Source of the DNA: Schoenoplectus triqueter
Lineage: Eukaryota > Streptophyta > Magnoliopsida > Poales > Cyperaceae
Assembly (NCBI GenBank): GCA_964058805.1
Contig: CAXKVV010000537.1
Location: 1 to 29,682, forward strand
Direction: 5' to 3'
Length of the DNA: 29,682 bases
Shown here: in pieces, positions 10,766 to 20,853 of the stretch
How positions within the stretch are numbered: position 1 is the stretch's first letter
How the letters are laid out: every line of letters begins with the position of its first letter
Position numbers and translations under genes: made by a program
The notes under the pieces: model-generated
The model's database searches: none
What the model was told of the DNA's origin: nothing
Seen by the model: only the letters and a program-made list of their open reading frames with translations

Positions 10766-10869
10766 AAGCTTGGAGTCAATCATATTGAGCCATGCCTTAT
10801 ACAAATCTCTTTATTCTATAAATCTCTCAGATTTAAAGGAAAATCTCACAGCCAATCTCCTATGTGTCT

Positions 10870-11325
10870 CAAACCCATAGAAGATATGTGCAACTAGTGC
10901 TTGGCCTGAGGTAGAGATCTTACAAGTGGATCAGCTGTGTTACCGACGGTGTCAATTTTACAAATCTTTACGTCGCCTCTATTTATGATTTTTCATATGA
11001 GGTGATAACGTCTGTGTAATCACTTACCACGAGCTCCGAGTCAGCACCGTAGATGAGAAACATATCCTTAGTTCTTCTTAAGTACTTAAAGATATTCTTT
11101 GCAGCATTCCAGTGCTCCTAACATGGATTAGCCTGATATCTACTCGTCACACTCCAAGCGTACGAGACATCAGGGCGAGTGCACAACATGGCGTACATGA
11201 TAGAGCCAATAGCCGAAGCATATGGTACTCTACTCATTATGTTTTGCTCATCAGTTGTCAAAGGACACTGAGTCTTGCTAAGCTGTGCACCATGATTCAT
11301 TGGCAGAAATCTTTTCTTAGAATTC
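10870..11325 (-). pseudogene. copia RNase H and pol C-terminus, deleted and broken
   Basis: From right to left, the frame 11300-11118 carries GSIMYAMLCTRPDVSYA and ends in a stop. EHWNAAKNIFKYLRRTKDMF and SDYTDV follow in the same reading frame beyond that stop. The central part of RNase H, which should hold most of its acidic active site, is missing after about 11000. The text resumes near 10960 with DTVGNTADPLV and a C-terminal SMGLRHIGDWL segment ending close to the polypurine tract. The domain could not be active. The assignment rests on family features of Ty1-copia pol. Confidence 0.75.
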
Positions 11326-12158
11326 TACGTGCTGAACCGATTCAGCACTTTATCAATGTATGTACTTTGACTTAATCCAATAAGTCTCTTAGATCTATCT
11401 CTATAGATCTTTATGCCTAGTATATAGACAGTCTCGCCCAAATCTTTCATTGAGAACACTTTCTTTAATGAAGATTTGGCTGATTGCAATAGGGGAATAT
11501 TATTTCCCATTAAGAGTATATCGTCCACATAGAGGGTTAAAATAGCGATGACACTCCCACTAGTTTTCCTGTATACACAATGTTCTTCTTTGCATCTGAC
11601 GAAGTCAAACTGTTTGACTTCTTCGTCAAATCAAAGATTCCAACTCCGTAATGCTTGCTTCAATCCATAATGGATCTGAGAAGCTTGCATAACTTCTCAG
11701 CATTCTTTGGATCCTCAAAACTTATGGGCTGTATCATATACACGTCCTCTTCCAAATTTCCATTTAGGAAGACGGTTTTGACATCCATTTGCCATATTTC
11801 ATAATCATGAAATATGATAATTGCTAGGAGCATCCGAATTGACTTAAACATAGCTACGGACGAAAAAGTTTCATCATAATCTACGTCGAGAATTTGTTTG
11901 AAACCTTTCGCTACTAGCCGTACTTTGTAAATAATCATATTATCATCCATGCCTGTTTTTCTTTTAAAAAACTCACTTGTTAGCTATGGGTTTTACCCCA
12001 ACAAGTGGTGCAACCAGGTTCCAAACCTTGTTGTCATACATGGACTGTATTTCGGATCTCATGGCCTCCAGCCATTTATCAGAGTCGGGTCTATCCACTG
12101 CTTCCGCATAGGTCAGAGGATCTTCAGTATCAAATACTGAGACTTCATGCAGTCCCAT
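11325..12158 (-). pseudogene. copia reverse transcriptase, frameshifted
   Basis: Three open pieces make up the RT. 12158-11973 holds KWLEAMRSEIQSMYDNKVW. 11950-11660 holds RLVAKGFKQ, DYDETFSSVA and the catalytic QMDVKTVFLNG. 11528-11325 holds the catalytic VDDILLMGN, preceded by LY. Breaks: a TGG to TGA type stop and a frame change around 11951-11972, a one-base loss near 11668, and further frame disorder to about 11600. Both catalytic aspartate motifs survive, but no continuous enzyme can be made. Confidence 0.9.
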
Positions 12159-12164
12159 GTACCT

Positions 12165-12620
12165 TTAAGGTGCACGAACTGTCCTATGTGACCTTCGTAG
12201 CACTTGTTCTTCAGGCTGTCGAACTTCATCCACATCAGTATGCGCATTTAGTTCTATTTCAACTTGCGTTGAAGTAGATGAGCTCGGGACTAGAACTTCT
12301 TCCACAACTATTTGTAGATTTGGTTCTTCCAAATGCTCATTAGCCGAAGAATCAAGTGGTGGGTTTATCTGATCAGTATCAGATATTGTATTGTGTGATG
12401 TATCTTGAATTTCTTCAAGTATTACATTACTCCCACTACTTCCTTTTGCGAGAAACTCTTTCTCCAAAAATATACCATGACGAGCAACAATTATCTTGTT
12501 CTCGGACTGATAATAGAAGTAATATCCTTTCATTTCCTTAGGATACCCTAGGAAAAAACATTTATCAGCTTTGGGTCCAAGTTTGTCAGAAGTCGAACGT
12601 TTGACAAATACCTTGCAACC
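12165..12620 (-). pseudogene. copia pol linker between integrase and RT
   Basis: Open at 12533-12165 (122 aa). It begins KGYYFYYQSENKIIVARHGIFLEKEFL, typical of the integrase C-terminal (GKGYRFY-type) segment. A low-complexity Ser/Glu-rich linker follows, ending LRRSHRTVRAP before a stop. The stops at both sides (near 12620 and 12165) lie where the family normally has Trp and Glu, so they are single-base nonsense changes. Confidence 0.8.
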
Positions 12621-13178
12621 CTAAATTTTAAGATAAGACATATTTGGTACCTTACCAAACCATAACTCATATGGAGTCTTTTCTACTGACTTGGATGAAA
12701 CCTTATTTATTATTAGTGCAGCAGTTTCTAGTGCGTGCCCCCAAAACATTTTTGGGAGTGTGGTATTACTCATCATGGAACAAACCATGTCTAACAGAGT
12801 TTGATTCCTCCTCTCAGAAACACCATTCCATTTCGTCATTCCCGGAGGTGTGAGTTGTGAGACTATCCCACATTCTTTTAAGTACATTATAAACTCATAA
12901 CTTAAGTATTCGCCTCCACGGTCTGACCGTAAGGCCTTAATACTTTTATTCAGTTGATTTTCTACTTCAGTCTTGAATTCCTTGAACTTTTCAAAAGATT
13001 CAGACTTATGTCTCATCAAGTAGACATAACCATATCTACTGTAATCATCAATAAATGTGATAAAGTAGCGATCACTGTTTCTTGTACAAGTACTCATTGG
13101 TCTGCATACATCTGTGTGTATAAGGGCTAATAAGTCACTTGTCATTTCGCCCTTCTTGGAGAAAGACAATTTGGTCAT
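12621..13178 (-). pseudogene. copia integrase core, D-D35-E intact in sequence
   Basis: Open frame of 185 aa. The catalytic triad is visible: Asp23 in HTDVCRP, Asp86 in LRSDRGGEY and Glu122 in GVSERRNQ, with exactly 35 residues between the last two. IDDYSRYGYVYL and MVCSMMSNTTLPKMFWGHA also fit. The zinc-binding CESC segment just upstream is in another frame. The frame ends at a TAG where the family usually has Trp. This is the best-preserved domain of the element. Confidence 0.9.
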
Positions 13179-13196
13179 TTTTCACGTAAACAAGAT

Positions 13197-13763
13197 TCAC
13201 AATATTAAAATTATCAAGAAGTCCAACTTCATGTAACTTTTGATGCGTTTCTCGTTTATATGACCAAGGCGATAATACCATATGAAAGTCATACTTTCAT
13301 GAGATATTTTGAGTCGTTTATTGATGTTAAATATAGGTTTGTCTATTTCCAGTATATAAAGATCATTCATCATAAAAGAAGATCCATAATATAACTCATT
13401 TTTATATATAGAACAACCATTGTCCTTTATAACAAAAGAGAAACCATTCATTTCTAAACATGAGATTGAAATGATGTTTCTGGAAATACTTGGAACAAAA
13501 TATACATTTTCAAGTTCCATTACAAGCCCGCTAGGCAAACACAACTCTATACTTCCGACTATTACGGCTGCAACTTGTGCACCGTTTCCAACTCGGAGTT
13601 GTATTTCCTTATTTTGTAGTTTTCTCCTATTCTTTAGTGTCTCTATATTTGAACAAATATGAGCACATGATCCAGTATCCAATACCCAATCATGAATAGA
13701 GGTAACAACGTTAACTTCAACAATAAAAATACCTGAAGTTGAAGTCTTGGGAACCTTTCCCAT
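13197..13763 (-). pseudogene. copia protease and GAG-pre-integrase segment
   Basis: Open frame of 188 aa. WVLDTGSCAHIC near residues 26-37 is the aspartic protease active-site motif (DTG with Asp29). VGNGAQVAAVIVGSIEL and LENVYFVPSISRNIISIS fit the rest of the family. At the end, FIWYYRLGHINEKRI is the GAG-pre-integrase motif, but the first zinc-ligand His expected after Trp is Tyr. The frame is offset from the preceding gag frame. Confidence 0.88.
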
Positions 13764-14380
13764 CCTTACATCTCCAGATATTTAGGGCAGGTCCTCTTCC
13801 AATGACCCTTACTTTGACAGTAAAAGCAGTCAGAGGTAGAAGAGGTTTTTGCCTAGGGAGTGTTCTGATTAGAAACCATTTTCCCTTTGCTCTTGTACTT
13901 AAACGCCACTTTGGAAGTCACTTTATGTTTCGTCCTTTTAATCTTATTTCCACCTTCTTGGATCATGAGGTTAGAAGAATTCTTCTTCATCTCCCCATCA
14001 GCGATCCTCAACATCCCTTTGAGCTCCTGCAAGCTCTTGTCCATTCCCAGCATATAATAATTCCTGATGAAATTAGAATAGCTAGGAGGGAGAGAGTTCA
14101 GGATAACATCCGTAACAAACTCTTTGCTCAACGGACTGTTAAGCTTCTCCAACTGCTCAACATCGCTCGTCATACGGAGCATGTGAGTGTCAAGAGAGCT
14201 GCCCTCAGTCATCTTATGACTCAGCGGAGATTTAGTCACCTTAAATTTCTTGACCAAGAAACTTTGTACATCAAGCTCATGTTCTTTGTGCTTGTTGTAC
14301 ATGGTGACTTCATTTGCTGTGCAGTCTACTGCAGGCTGTGCAGGGATTAGTGTATTTAAGGACGTACTCGAGTTTCTCAT
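13764..14380 (-). pseudogene. copia gag (partial) with CCHC zinc knuckle
   Basis: The 175-aa frame 14380-13853 holds the C-terminal part of a UBN2-type gag: MLRMTSDVEQLEKL, FVTDVILNSLPPSYSNF, LQELKGMLRIADGEMKK and a basic tail. A TAG stop at 13853 is followed in the same frame by a CCHC knuckle (C-F-Y-C, then G-H-W, then C; about 13787-13829) and another stop near 13766. The usual N-terminal half of gag is not recognisable upstream. The plus-strand 203-aa frame over the same bases is only its antisense shadow. Confidence 0.85.
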
Positions 14381-16330
14381 GTCTTAGTATGATTATGAGC
14401 GCACATAACGTATTAGTAAGAGTTTCTTTAATCATGTGATACAACATTTAAAATGTAAAGATTTTTAGCTTTGTTCATGTAATGTCTTATTTCAAATAAA
14501 ACTCCCACTACAAATTTGTTCTATTCCCGTTTGTAGTTAGGACCAAGATCCCTATTTTCATTGATAATCAAGTTATCGTTGAATAACTCGTTTATTAATT
14601 ATCTTAGGTAAGCAACTCTTTGCTAATCACATCTCTATGTGATTCTTGGTTTCGCTAAACATCATATGTTTTAACGAAACTTTGCCCCAAGCCCAAAACT
14701 GTTTTGGAAATCATTGGTAAGTAACTTCACTCTATTTGATTCGTTATGTCGAACATAACCCTCGAAAACCAAAGGTAAAAGGTGACGCCTACTGAGTAGG
14801 TCACGTCTGCCAATGAACAATGATATGCGAGGACAGAGTAGGTAGGGCATATTACTTAATTTTTTGGGTTTAACATCGTAAGCAGTCAGTTTGTTAAACT
14901 GACTTTAAACAGACTTACGAACACGTAAAAGATGTCTGCCAGAAAGACCACTGAAAGTTCCTTTTCCAGTCTTTCTTTGACATAACCTTCCTTCACGGTT
15001 TCTTAAAAATGATAAATCTAATTTACACATTTATAATTAGTCAGTTTATTAAGCTAACTTTAAACAGACTTATGAACACGTGAAAAGACGTCTGCCAGAA
15101 AGACCGTTGAAAGTTCCTTTTCCAGTCTTTCTTTGACATAACATTCTTTCACGGTTCCTTAAAATGATAAATCTAATTTACACATTTATAATTAGTCAGT
15201 TTATTAAGCTGACTTTAAACAGACTTATGAACACGTGAAAAGACGTCTGCCAGAAAGACCATTGAAAGTTCCTTTTCCAGTCTTTCTTTGACATAACATT
15301 CTTTCACGGTTCCTTAAAATGATAAATCTAATTTACTCATTTATTATCAAAGCGGTAAATCCAATTTACCAGATCATACAAACATTTTGTATATATACAT
15401 GAATCAGTCACGTATATAACTACTATCTATCCAATAGAAGTAGCTTTGCATCTATGATAAGATACATTTCATATCAAAGCAGTAAATCTAATTTACTTGC
15501 TCATACAAACATTTTGTATATATATATGTGAATCAGTCACATATATAACTATCAGTTCTCAATTCTTTATTTTGCAACTTCATCTTTGTTCTTTATTTAT
15601 ACCGTAAAAAGCATATAAATATTTTATATGATTTCAAAACAGTTAATTCCTTCTGGTACGATAAAGTAATTTGATAACGTGACAAAGTTCCTTTTCGGCC
15701 AGTTATCAGGACACGTAAAAGGGGCTCCCAGGAAAGATCGGGGTCACGAGGACCACTTTAAATTCAATCTTTCCTAGACAGAACCATCTCTTTCGGGTGT
15801 GGAGATCAACAGCTCTTACTCAGGTACTTTATTGCTTCATCACATTCATAGATATACTTTTCATAACTAAAAGTTTTCGAAAAAGCAAAAGAGTTACATT
15901 TGCCATGCTTCGAAAGCGTAAAAGTAATTTGGTAACGTGACAAAGTTCCTTTTGGGCCAGTTATCAGGACACGTAAAAGGGCATGTCAGAAAGAATACCG
16001 AAGGTATCCACTTCCCATCTTTCTTTGACATCACCTTATCTTTTATGTGTGGAGATCAACAGCTCTTACTTAGGTACTTTATTGCTTCATCACATTCTTA
16101 GATATACTTTAACACAATCGAAAGTTTTCGAAAAGAAAGCGTAAAGAAAGCATAAAGAAAGCTTAAATCTAATTTAACTTTCTTAGTCGACAGAGCCGAA
16201 CCAAGAAAATCCAATTTTATTTGGTTTGGACTTTAAGCTGCAAATCTAAGAATTAAACCGATACGGGGTATATGCATCTTATTTGCATAAGATATAACCT
16301 TATAGAAAATCAATCAGCGGGAGAGCCTTT
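14381..16330 (-). repeat. copia leader with three sets of tandem repeats
   Basis: Non-coding leader between the primer-binding site and gag. Set 1: three units of about 155 bp starting at 14884, 15039 and 15194. Set 2: two units of about 124 bp starting near 15347 and 15471 (ATATCAAAGC(G/A)GTAAATC). Set 3: two units of about 255 bp starting near 15664 and 15922 (AAAGTTCCTTTT, GTGTGGAGATCAACAGC). Sets 1 and 3 share a core: ACACGT(A/G)AAA, then an inverted repeat AGAAAGAC...GTCTTTCT. A separate hairpin, CCTAC-TGA-GTAGG flanked by GTGA and TCAC, lies at 14782-14804. Confidence 0.85.
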
Positions 16331-16342
16331 GCTTTGATACCA
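16331..16342 (-). promoter_or_regulatory. Primer-binding site (initiator tRNA-Met type)
   Basis: The minus strand reads TGGTATCAAAGC one base after the 5' LTR. It differs at one position from TGGTATCAGAGC, the standard plant copia site complementary to the 3' end of initiator methionine tRNA. Confidence 0.9.
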
Positions 16343-16343
16343 C

Positions 16344-18447
16344 TGTTGGGATTCGGAATGCCCAAATCCCATTAATGCTCAAGCTGCGGAAAGACCGTAG
16401 AACAAAAATTTTACTTCTACTTAAGTTAGGGATTAAAGTATGTCGGATAATAACCGAGAGTTACAGACATTTAATCCTTTACAAAAGACGGTAAAATATT
16501 ATTTTACTTCTAACTTAAGCTTAGGGTTAAAGTGATGTGTCGGATGATTACCGAGAGATACACACCTCTTTAAACCTTTATTGATCTACTCCATGATTGA
16601 TTTCTAAAATATTAATCTACTTAACAATTAAATAGATTAATATAAGATGTTATACTTCGCTTCCAAATTTTAATTGGAATGAAAATCGGCTTGTCTCGGA
16701 GCACCAAACGTCTGATGCCTCTGTAGGTTATCCACCAGGACTAACCAGAGAGCGGCTTATTTCTTTTGCCAGAAATACTGTAAACCGCGGTTTTTCGCAA
16801 AAACACTATTCACCCGAGAAAAAGACGAAATAGTACTATTCACGACTCGCAGTAATTCTGTTTCACAAATGTGCAGAAATACCGCAACTTTCGTAAAAAC
16901 ACTATTCACCGATCCCGTGAATTCTGAAACAACCGTATACCGGGAGAGAGAAAGTAGAACTGATTTTGGTGGAAGTTTCTCTCTCACCCTACCCCTCTAT
17001 TTATAGAAAAAATGGAATTGACAAATTACCAAAATGCCCTCGTGAATAGTAAGGAGGTTTCAAAGTGAAAAGACCAAAATACCCTTAAAGTTCATCCAAT
17101 TTACCAAAACGCCATTGGGCTTTTTGGCCAAATTACCGAAATACCCTTGGGCTTTTGGACAAATTACCAAAATACCCTTGGAGGTCATCATGGGCCTTTT
17201 TGGGCTTTTCGGATTTTGGGCTTTATTTGGGCTTTTCTGATTTTGGGCTTTTAATTATTGATTAAGACTTTAATTATAAATGGGCTTTGGCCCATAATTC
17301 AAATCCATAATTAACATTTTAAAATCCAAATCAAATATATATAATTGTCATCTACAATTATATTTTTTTCTCGGTTGTTGTTTCGGCGAATTTATACGAC
17401 GTGTCCAACACGTTATAAATTCAATCTGATTTTTGTTTCTTGTCATCTCTATGACAAATATAATTATATCATATATAATTAATTATAACCATCTTATTAT
17501 TAATTATAAACAATTCATAATTAATCAATAAGATTCTCCGATTAACTCCTATACGGTGTGACCCGACAGGATCCGTGTTATGTTGGTAAATAGAGTTAAA
17601 ACCGTTTTAACTTCTATAATCATAGGAGGCATCTGGCAGAATGCACTATGACCATCCAATTACACAGATGATGATGTACTGTACAATATCATGATCCAGT
17701 AAACTATTTACTTGTGTTTAATTCTTTTGTCTCATAGCTATCAGATCAGTTTCAAGGTAGGTATGTGTCATCCTTGCAAACTTAATCTTTTCTTGATCCT
17801 GAGTAAATAATCAAATATAATTACTCTTGTAATTATACTGCTAGCAGATAATCTTACTCTATCAAGGGGCCCAGTGATGCTATAACTCGTATAAAAATAC
17901 GAGGGACAATAGTACTTTTGGCAAACCATCTCTTCCTCCGCATAAGTTATGTATACCGAAGAGCTACCTTTATAGCCACCTTTTACGGATAACGTTTGGT
18001 AGAAATCACACACATACATATCCTATGTAGGAAAGATGAATACCTCATACTTTAGAATTTAATACTGAACGAAAACATTAATGACACAAACACAATTCCA
18101 TTTAATGTTTCATTCGGGGTCTATCAAATACGATGTTCCTTGAACATCTATCTATGTGATTAAAATGACAACTCTTTGTCTATGGTCTGTAAAACTTGAC
18201 CATCATTTAATCCACATACTAACCTGATAACGGTTAATTAGTGTTCCTGCTAATTACCTTGGTTAGTGACTTTTAAGAGTATATTCTATATTATGAAGTT
18301 TCACAATTCCAGTCATGAACTCGGAATGATTCATAAATTCAATAATACTCAAGGAAACAAAATATCGTTTAAATATCCAATTCATGAACAAAGCTTTATA
18401 TAACAAATTTATCGTATTATTGACTTCAAGATTATTACAAACTAACA
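16344..18447 (-). repeat. 5' LTR of the copia element (right in the window), 2104 bp
   Basis: Near-identical to 8662-10754. Differences found by eye are an 11-bp tandem duplication in a GGGCTTT-rich tract near 17217-17235 and about two substitutions. The minus-strand TATA box CTATAAATAG is at 16997-17006, so this copy would drive the element's transcript leftwards. Confidence 0.95.
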
Positions 18448-18452
18448 ATTTC
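18448..18452. repeat. Target-site duplication of copia element, right copy (ATTTC)
   Basis: Perfect match to 8657-8661; the sequence after it continues the interrupted MITE arm. Confidence 0.95.
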
Positions 18453-18558
18453 AATATGAATATGATGTTCAACGGTTTGGATCGTCCGTTTGAACTTTTA
18501 AATTCGAGATACGCACGCGAAGCACGGGAGGTTTTGTGCTTCGCGAAGCACCATAGCC

Positions 18559-18562
<4 letters not shown>

Positions 18563-18605
<43 letters not shown>
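18563..18605. repeat. (TA)n microsatellite, right flank of long-TIR MITE
   Basis: About 21 TA units immediately outside the right end of the MITE, mirroring the tract at 8352-8391. Confidence 0.95.
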
Positions 18606-18607
<2 letters not shown>

Positions 18608-19278
18608 ATATATTTTAAAAATTATGTAGAATTTTAACATAACACTAATATCATTTAAAATATATTAAATATTTAGTTATGATACTATTATATGAATAGA
18701 AGTATTAATATTTTTAAAATTTATAAATGTAAACAATGTAATTCAATAGATAGCTTGATATTTTTTAGTCATATCTTTTAACTTAAAATTTTAATCAATA
18801 TAATTTTTTTTTTAAAATCATGATAACTATATCTATCATTTTTATATTTTGATCTCTTTTAAAAATAGAATATATAAATATCAAAAAATCATATTATAAA
18901 GGTTAGTTGCTGAAAAATTTTAGACATCTAAATTTTTTTTAATCTTAACTTTGTACTGAAAAATCATATTAAGATGAAATAAAATTATGTATATTCATAA
19001 AAATAAAATCTATAACTTTTATGTTTAAGTTTTCTTAAATTCATAATTTAAAATGCTAAAAAATACGTTTCTCAGCCAATTTTAAAAAACTGCACTGAAC
19101 GAATATGGACGGACCGGATCGGACCATAAAAACTTGATCCGCATGCAGGATAGGCCGAAATTTTCAGACCCGAAGGTATGAGCTGGATAGGACGGATATG
19201 TAATTTTGATGGACAGATTATACCACAAAATTGACGTTTTACTTGTCTATACGGTCCATTGTCATCTCTAACGACAAC

Positions 19279-19609
19279 ACTAATCATATATTCTATATCA
19301 ATGTAAAAAAATTGCTATCTCCTTAAAACAGATGCATCACAAGCGCAGAACACAATAGTAGTTAGAGAACGAAAATAAAAATGAAGGCATTTGAATCTTT
19401 TGAAAGTCAATGCACTTTATATACATCAAGCTCAAGAAATCTTAGAAGCACAAACGCCCGTGCATCAGAGGAAACAGACGCTAAAACCGCCAAGAGAAAA
19501 AGTGCCTGGGGTCACCAATTAATATAATAACATACAAAAAGGGGGGAAATCAAGAAATTAATTTGATTAGTCAATTGATCTTCTTACGGCCACCAAGAGA
19601 CAAAAACCT
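19279..19609. other. 3' flank of the OXS3-like gene
   Basis: Contains the probable 3' UTR of the minus-strand gene starting at 20301. No other gene or transposon end was seen. Confidence 0.4.
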
Positions 19610-20301
19610 TCAAGCAAATAACAGGGTCTGGTTAGAGAGGCAACCTGATCTCGGAACAGGTGCCATTGACGATCTAAGCCCTGAAAAGCTTCTTTTCTTC
19701 AAGCCGAGAGAGCCAAAAGAACCCCTAGATGACACTTTCTTCATAATTGCACCTTTCGCTGAATGCTTAGGAGACAAGGACTTCTGCCGGTCTAATCCTC
19801 CAGCATAACTCCTGCAATATTTCATCCTCTTGTTGTATGATTTCTCCGGCTTAACCAAATCCTCGAGGTTTATTGCATTTGCTAAAGAAGTGAAGGACTG
19901 TGACTTTCCGACGAAGAACTTTGACAAGCTCCTCCTGAAATTCAATAATAACAATCATGATTGTTAGTTAATTATAACGGAAGCACTAATTGATGCTATA
20001 TGAATTTGTAATTTTGCAAAACAAAAGACGGGGATGAGCATCTGACATACTTGATAGGGAGATCAGACATGAGATCAGACATCTCAAAGAGTGGTCCCTC
20101 GGCGAAGTGATCATTTGTTGAAGGCGGCTGATCAAATGAAGAGGAAAGCGAAGAATTCGAGGAGCTAGCATCCTCGGTCACTTCAGTTGAGGCCGATGAA
20201 CCCACAGAATTGCTTGAATCCTCGTGGTCTGAGAAGGACGACATGGATCCAATATCATCGTCATCCTCATCCATCCGTGGCAGGATCATAGTTGTCTCCA
20301 T
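19610..20301 (-). CDS. OXS3: OXIDATIVE STRESS 3 (OXS3)-like protein, two exons, 191 aa
   Basis: Exon 1 is 20301-20051 and exon 2 is 19934-19610. The 116-bp intron (20050-19935) has GT and AG ends (CAA|GTATGT and TTTCAG|GAGG) and splits Lys84. Residues 11-16 are an acidic run (DEDDDD) and residues 20-62 are Ser-rich. The family signature spans the splice junction: GPLFEMSDLMSDLPIK (69-84), then RSLSKFFVGKSQSFTSLAN (85-103) and NLEDLVKPE. The C-terminal part is basic and Ser-rich with KKVSS and KKRSFSGLRSS. OXS3 proteins are plant-specific nuclear proteins linked to tolerance of oxidative and heavy-metal stress, probably acting at chromatin. The start is the first ATG of the frame (METTM); upstream codons in this frame have no ATG. 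It is intact although flanked by transposon nests on both sides. The exact family member is not established. Confidence 0.88.
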
Positions 20302-20399
20302 ATGTTGCAAAGAGAGGAGCAATCACTAACGAATTGAACAGAGAAACAGAGACTGGAGAAGGAGAATTCTAAAGTATGAATGAATTGAACTATTGGTTT

Positions 20400-20407
20400 G
20401 TATTTAG
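20400..20407 (-). promoter_or_regulatory. Putative TATA-like element of the OXS3-like gene
   Basis: The minus strand reads CTAAATAC about 100 bp before the ATG at 20301, followed closely by CCAAT. It is a weak match, listed because the position is right. Confidence 0.35.
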
Positions 20408-20853
20408 TGGAGTGCGCTTTTTGTTGAAATTAAGTTGAAAAGGGAGGAGGCAAAGGGGCATGAGAAGGGGATGGGATACCATGTGTTTTGGACTTGACGC
20501 AGGATGGAGGTTGGTTCTATAACAGGACTAGTGTGAGGATAAGAATGGGCGAGAGAGAGAGTGAGTCAAGACCAAGCGCTAGCTGCTCGCTGGATGGAAG
20601 AAATAAATTTCAGATTCGGTGTTATCCACTCGTGCTTGCTTTCCCTCCCTTTTATTTTATTGATGATTGATAATATTTTAATAATGAATTATTTTTTTCT
20701 TTTGAAACTGGGGAAGAGAGACGGAGCAGCGGATAAGGCTTCCACATCGTTTCCCACATTGCCAAAAGAGTTGCTGGCGGTAAATTTAGCATTTATGACA
20801 CATCGCTGTGCAGTCTAGGCACATAACTCATTCATATTCATCAGACTCACGGT
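20408..20853. other. Upstream region of the OXS3-like gene
   Basis: Holds the presumed promoter of the minus-strand gene. The plus-strand frames 20488-20670 and 20561-20818 show no recognisable protein features. Confidence 0.4.

Larger units (their letters stand above)
8662..18447 (-). mobile_element. Ty1-copia LTR retrotransposon, complete but coding-defective, 9786 bp
   Basis: Two LTRs (8662-10754 and 16344-18447) flank a 5589-bp internal region transcribed on the minus strand. The domain order from the right is gag, protease, integrase, reverse transcriptase, RNase H, which defines Ty1-copia. A primer-binding site matches the initiator-methionine tRNA type, a polypurine tract is present, and the target duplication is perfect. 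The LTRs differ by about two substitutions and an 11-bp duplication, so insertion was very recent. In contrast gag-pol contains several stops, frame changes and a deletion in RNase H. The leader between the primer-binding site and gag is nearly 2 kb and made largely of tandem repeats. Confidence 0.95.
8392..18562. mobile_element. Long-TIR (foldback-like) MITE, about 380 bp, interrupted by the copia element
   Basis: The left arm runs 8392-8551. The right arm runs 8593-8661 and continues after the retrotransposon at 18453-18562. The arms are inverted copies for about 150 bp, with a central loop of about 41 bp (8552-8592). Shared landmarks include CTATGGTGCTTCGCG, TTTAAAAGTTCAAACGG, GATCCAAACCGTTGA, GATCTCCAAGGATATTTC and GATGGGTACAAAG. 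The right arm has an extra block of about 20 bp near 8615-8640. Each arm carries GTGCTTCGCG twice (8405-8414, 8431-8440; reverse 18516-18525, 18542-18551). At the right end it forms a perfect 16-bp palindrome (18536-18551). Both ends abut (TA)n tracts, as described for the rice Micron family. The superfamily is not determined. Confidence 0.8.
8247..19270. mobile_element. Outermost hAT-type element, split by later insertions
   Basis: The left end TAGGGATGGCAAT (8247-8259) and right end ATTGTCATCTCTA (19258-19270) form a 13-bp inverted repeat with two mismatches. The flanking octamers ACGACAAT (8239-8246) and ACGACAAC (19271-19278) agree at 7 of 8 positions. Its own sequence is about 8247-8351 (GGGCCGGGCCGGG-type text) and about 18606-19270 (AT-rich, then GGACCGGATCGGACC-type text). 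Everything between belongs to (TA)n, the long-TIR MITE and the copia element. No transposase frame is visible. Confidence 0.65.

Noticed and set aside
13739..14350. Plus-strand open frame of 203 aa
   Set aside because: It is exactly antisense to the copia gag segment and zinc knuckle, whose minus-strand reading has recognisable family motifs; the plus reading has none.
14884..15348. Regular 155-bp direct repeats considered as CRISPR or satellite
   Set aside because: Units are adjacent without unique spacers, the context is eukaryotic, and they lie inside a retrotransposon leader.
19563..19808. Plus-strand frame of 81 aa over the second exon of the OXS3-like gene
   Set aside because: Antisense shadow; the minus strand has the splice-spanning family signature.
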